Origin: Nitrospira defluvii
GTDB taxonomy: Bacteria > Nitrospirota > Nitrospiria > Nitrospirales > Nitrospiraceae
Reading direction: 5' to 3'
Assembly (NCBI GenBank): GCA_016199015.1
Contig: JACQHN010000341.1
Span: forward strand, 1 to 5,780
Length of the DNA stretch: 5,780 nucleotides
Part shown: piece after piece, positions 5,723-5,780 of the stretch
Position numbering within the stretch: the first letter of the stretch is position 1
Layout: each line of letters starts with the position of its first letter
Notes under the pieces: model-generated
Told to the model about the DNA's origin: nothing
What the model saw: the letters and a program-made list of their open reading frames with translations, nothing else
The model's database searches: none
Made by a program: the position numbers and the translations under genes

Positions 5723-5780
5723 TTGGACGGAGCGACCAGAGGTACCCACCGGCTCATGGCGGCGCTGGCCGGAACGGCGC
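5723..5780 (+). CDS. 5' end of a further gene, possibly exported product (partial)
   Basis: A strong purine-rich ribosome binding site GGAAGGGGG (5708-5716) lies 6 nt before a TTG at 5723. The frame reads MDGATRGTHRLMAALAGTA and stays open to the window edge. The basic-then-hydrophobic start (HRLMAALAGTA) looks like the beginning of a signal peptide. ATG 5756 in the same frame is an alternative start but has a weaker context. The gene is 101 bp after the TonB-like gene with no terminator seen between, so it may be co-transcribed. Confidence 0.4.
   Translation, partial: MDGATRGTHRLMAALAGTA

Overview
The window is GC-rich, bacterial and Gram-negative in character: it holds a lipoprotein signal, a TonB C-terminal-domain protein and a sigma-54 activator. 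The protein style and base composition would fit Nitrospirota (Nitrospira-like) or a deltaproteobacterial-type lineage. That assignment is inference only, since no marker gene is present. All convincing genes lie on the + strand.

Left flank (1-410): possibly the last codons of an upstream gene, then a 35-residue single-pass membrane protein (61-168) and perhaps one tiny ORF with a good Shine-Dalgarno (193-258). A strong intrinsic terminator at 366-408 closes this transcript.

Central operon (about 566-4775): an AT-rich regulatory island carries a sigma-70-type promoter (566-595), a dyad lying inside its spacer (574-594) and a near-consensus sigma-54 promoter (636-651). These precede three genes: a membrane sensor histidine kinase (693-2363), an SPFH/Band 7 (prohibitin-like) putative lipoprotein overlapping the kinase by 13 bp (2351-3187), and an NtrC-family sigma-54-activating response regulator (3276-4682). 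A terminator hairpin follows at 4736-4775. The simplest reading is an autoregulated envelope-sensing circuit. A basal sigma-70 promoter would make low levels of kinase and regulator; the phosphorylated regulator would bind the dyad, block sigma-70 and fire sigma-54, raising its own operon including the SPFH lipoprotein. This resembles the glnAp1/glnAp2 logic, but the circuit is inferred from sequence.

Right flank (4776-5780): a Com-like four-cysteine zinc-finger protein of 67 residues overlaps by ATGA a periplasmic or membrane-anchored TonB-C-domain protein of 208 residues. The ribosome binding site of the Com-like gene starts only about 7 nt after the terminator's U-rich tail, so this pair has little room for its own promoter. 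The window ends in the first codons of what looks like another exported-protein gene.

No tRNA, rRNA, CRISPR array or insertion sequence was seen. The most interesting unit is the kinase / SPFH lipoprotein / NtrC-type regulator trio with its dual promoter.
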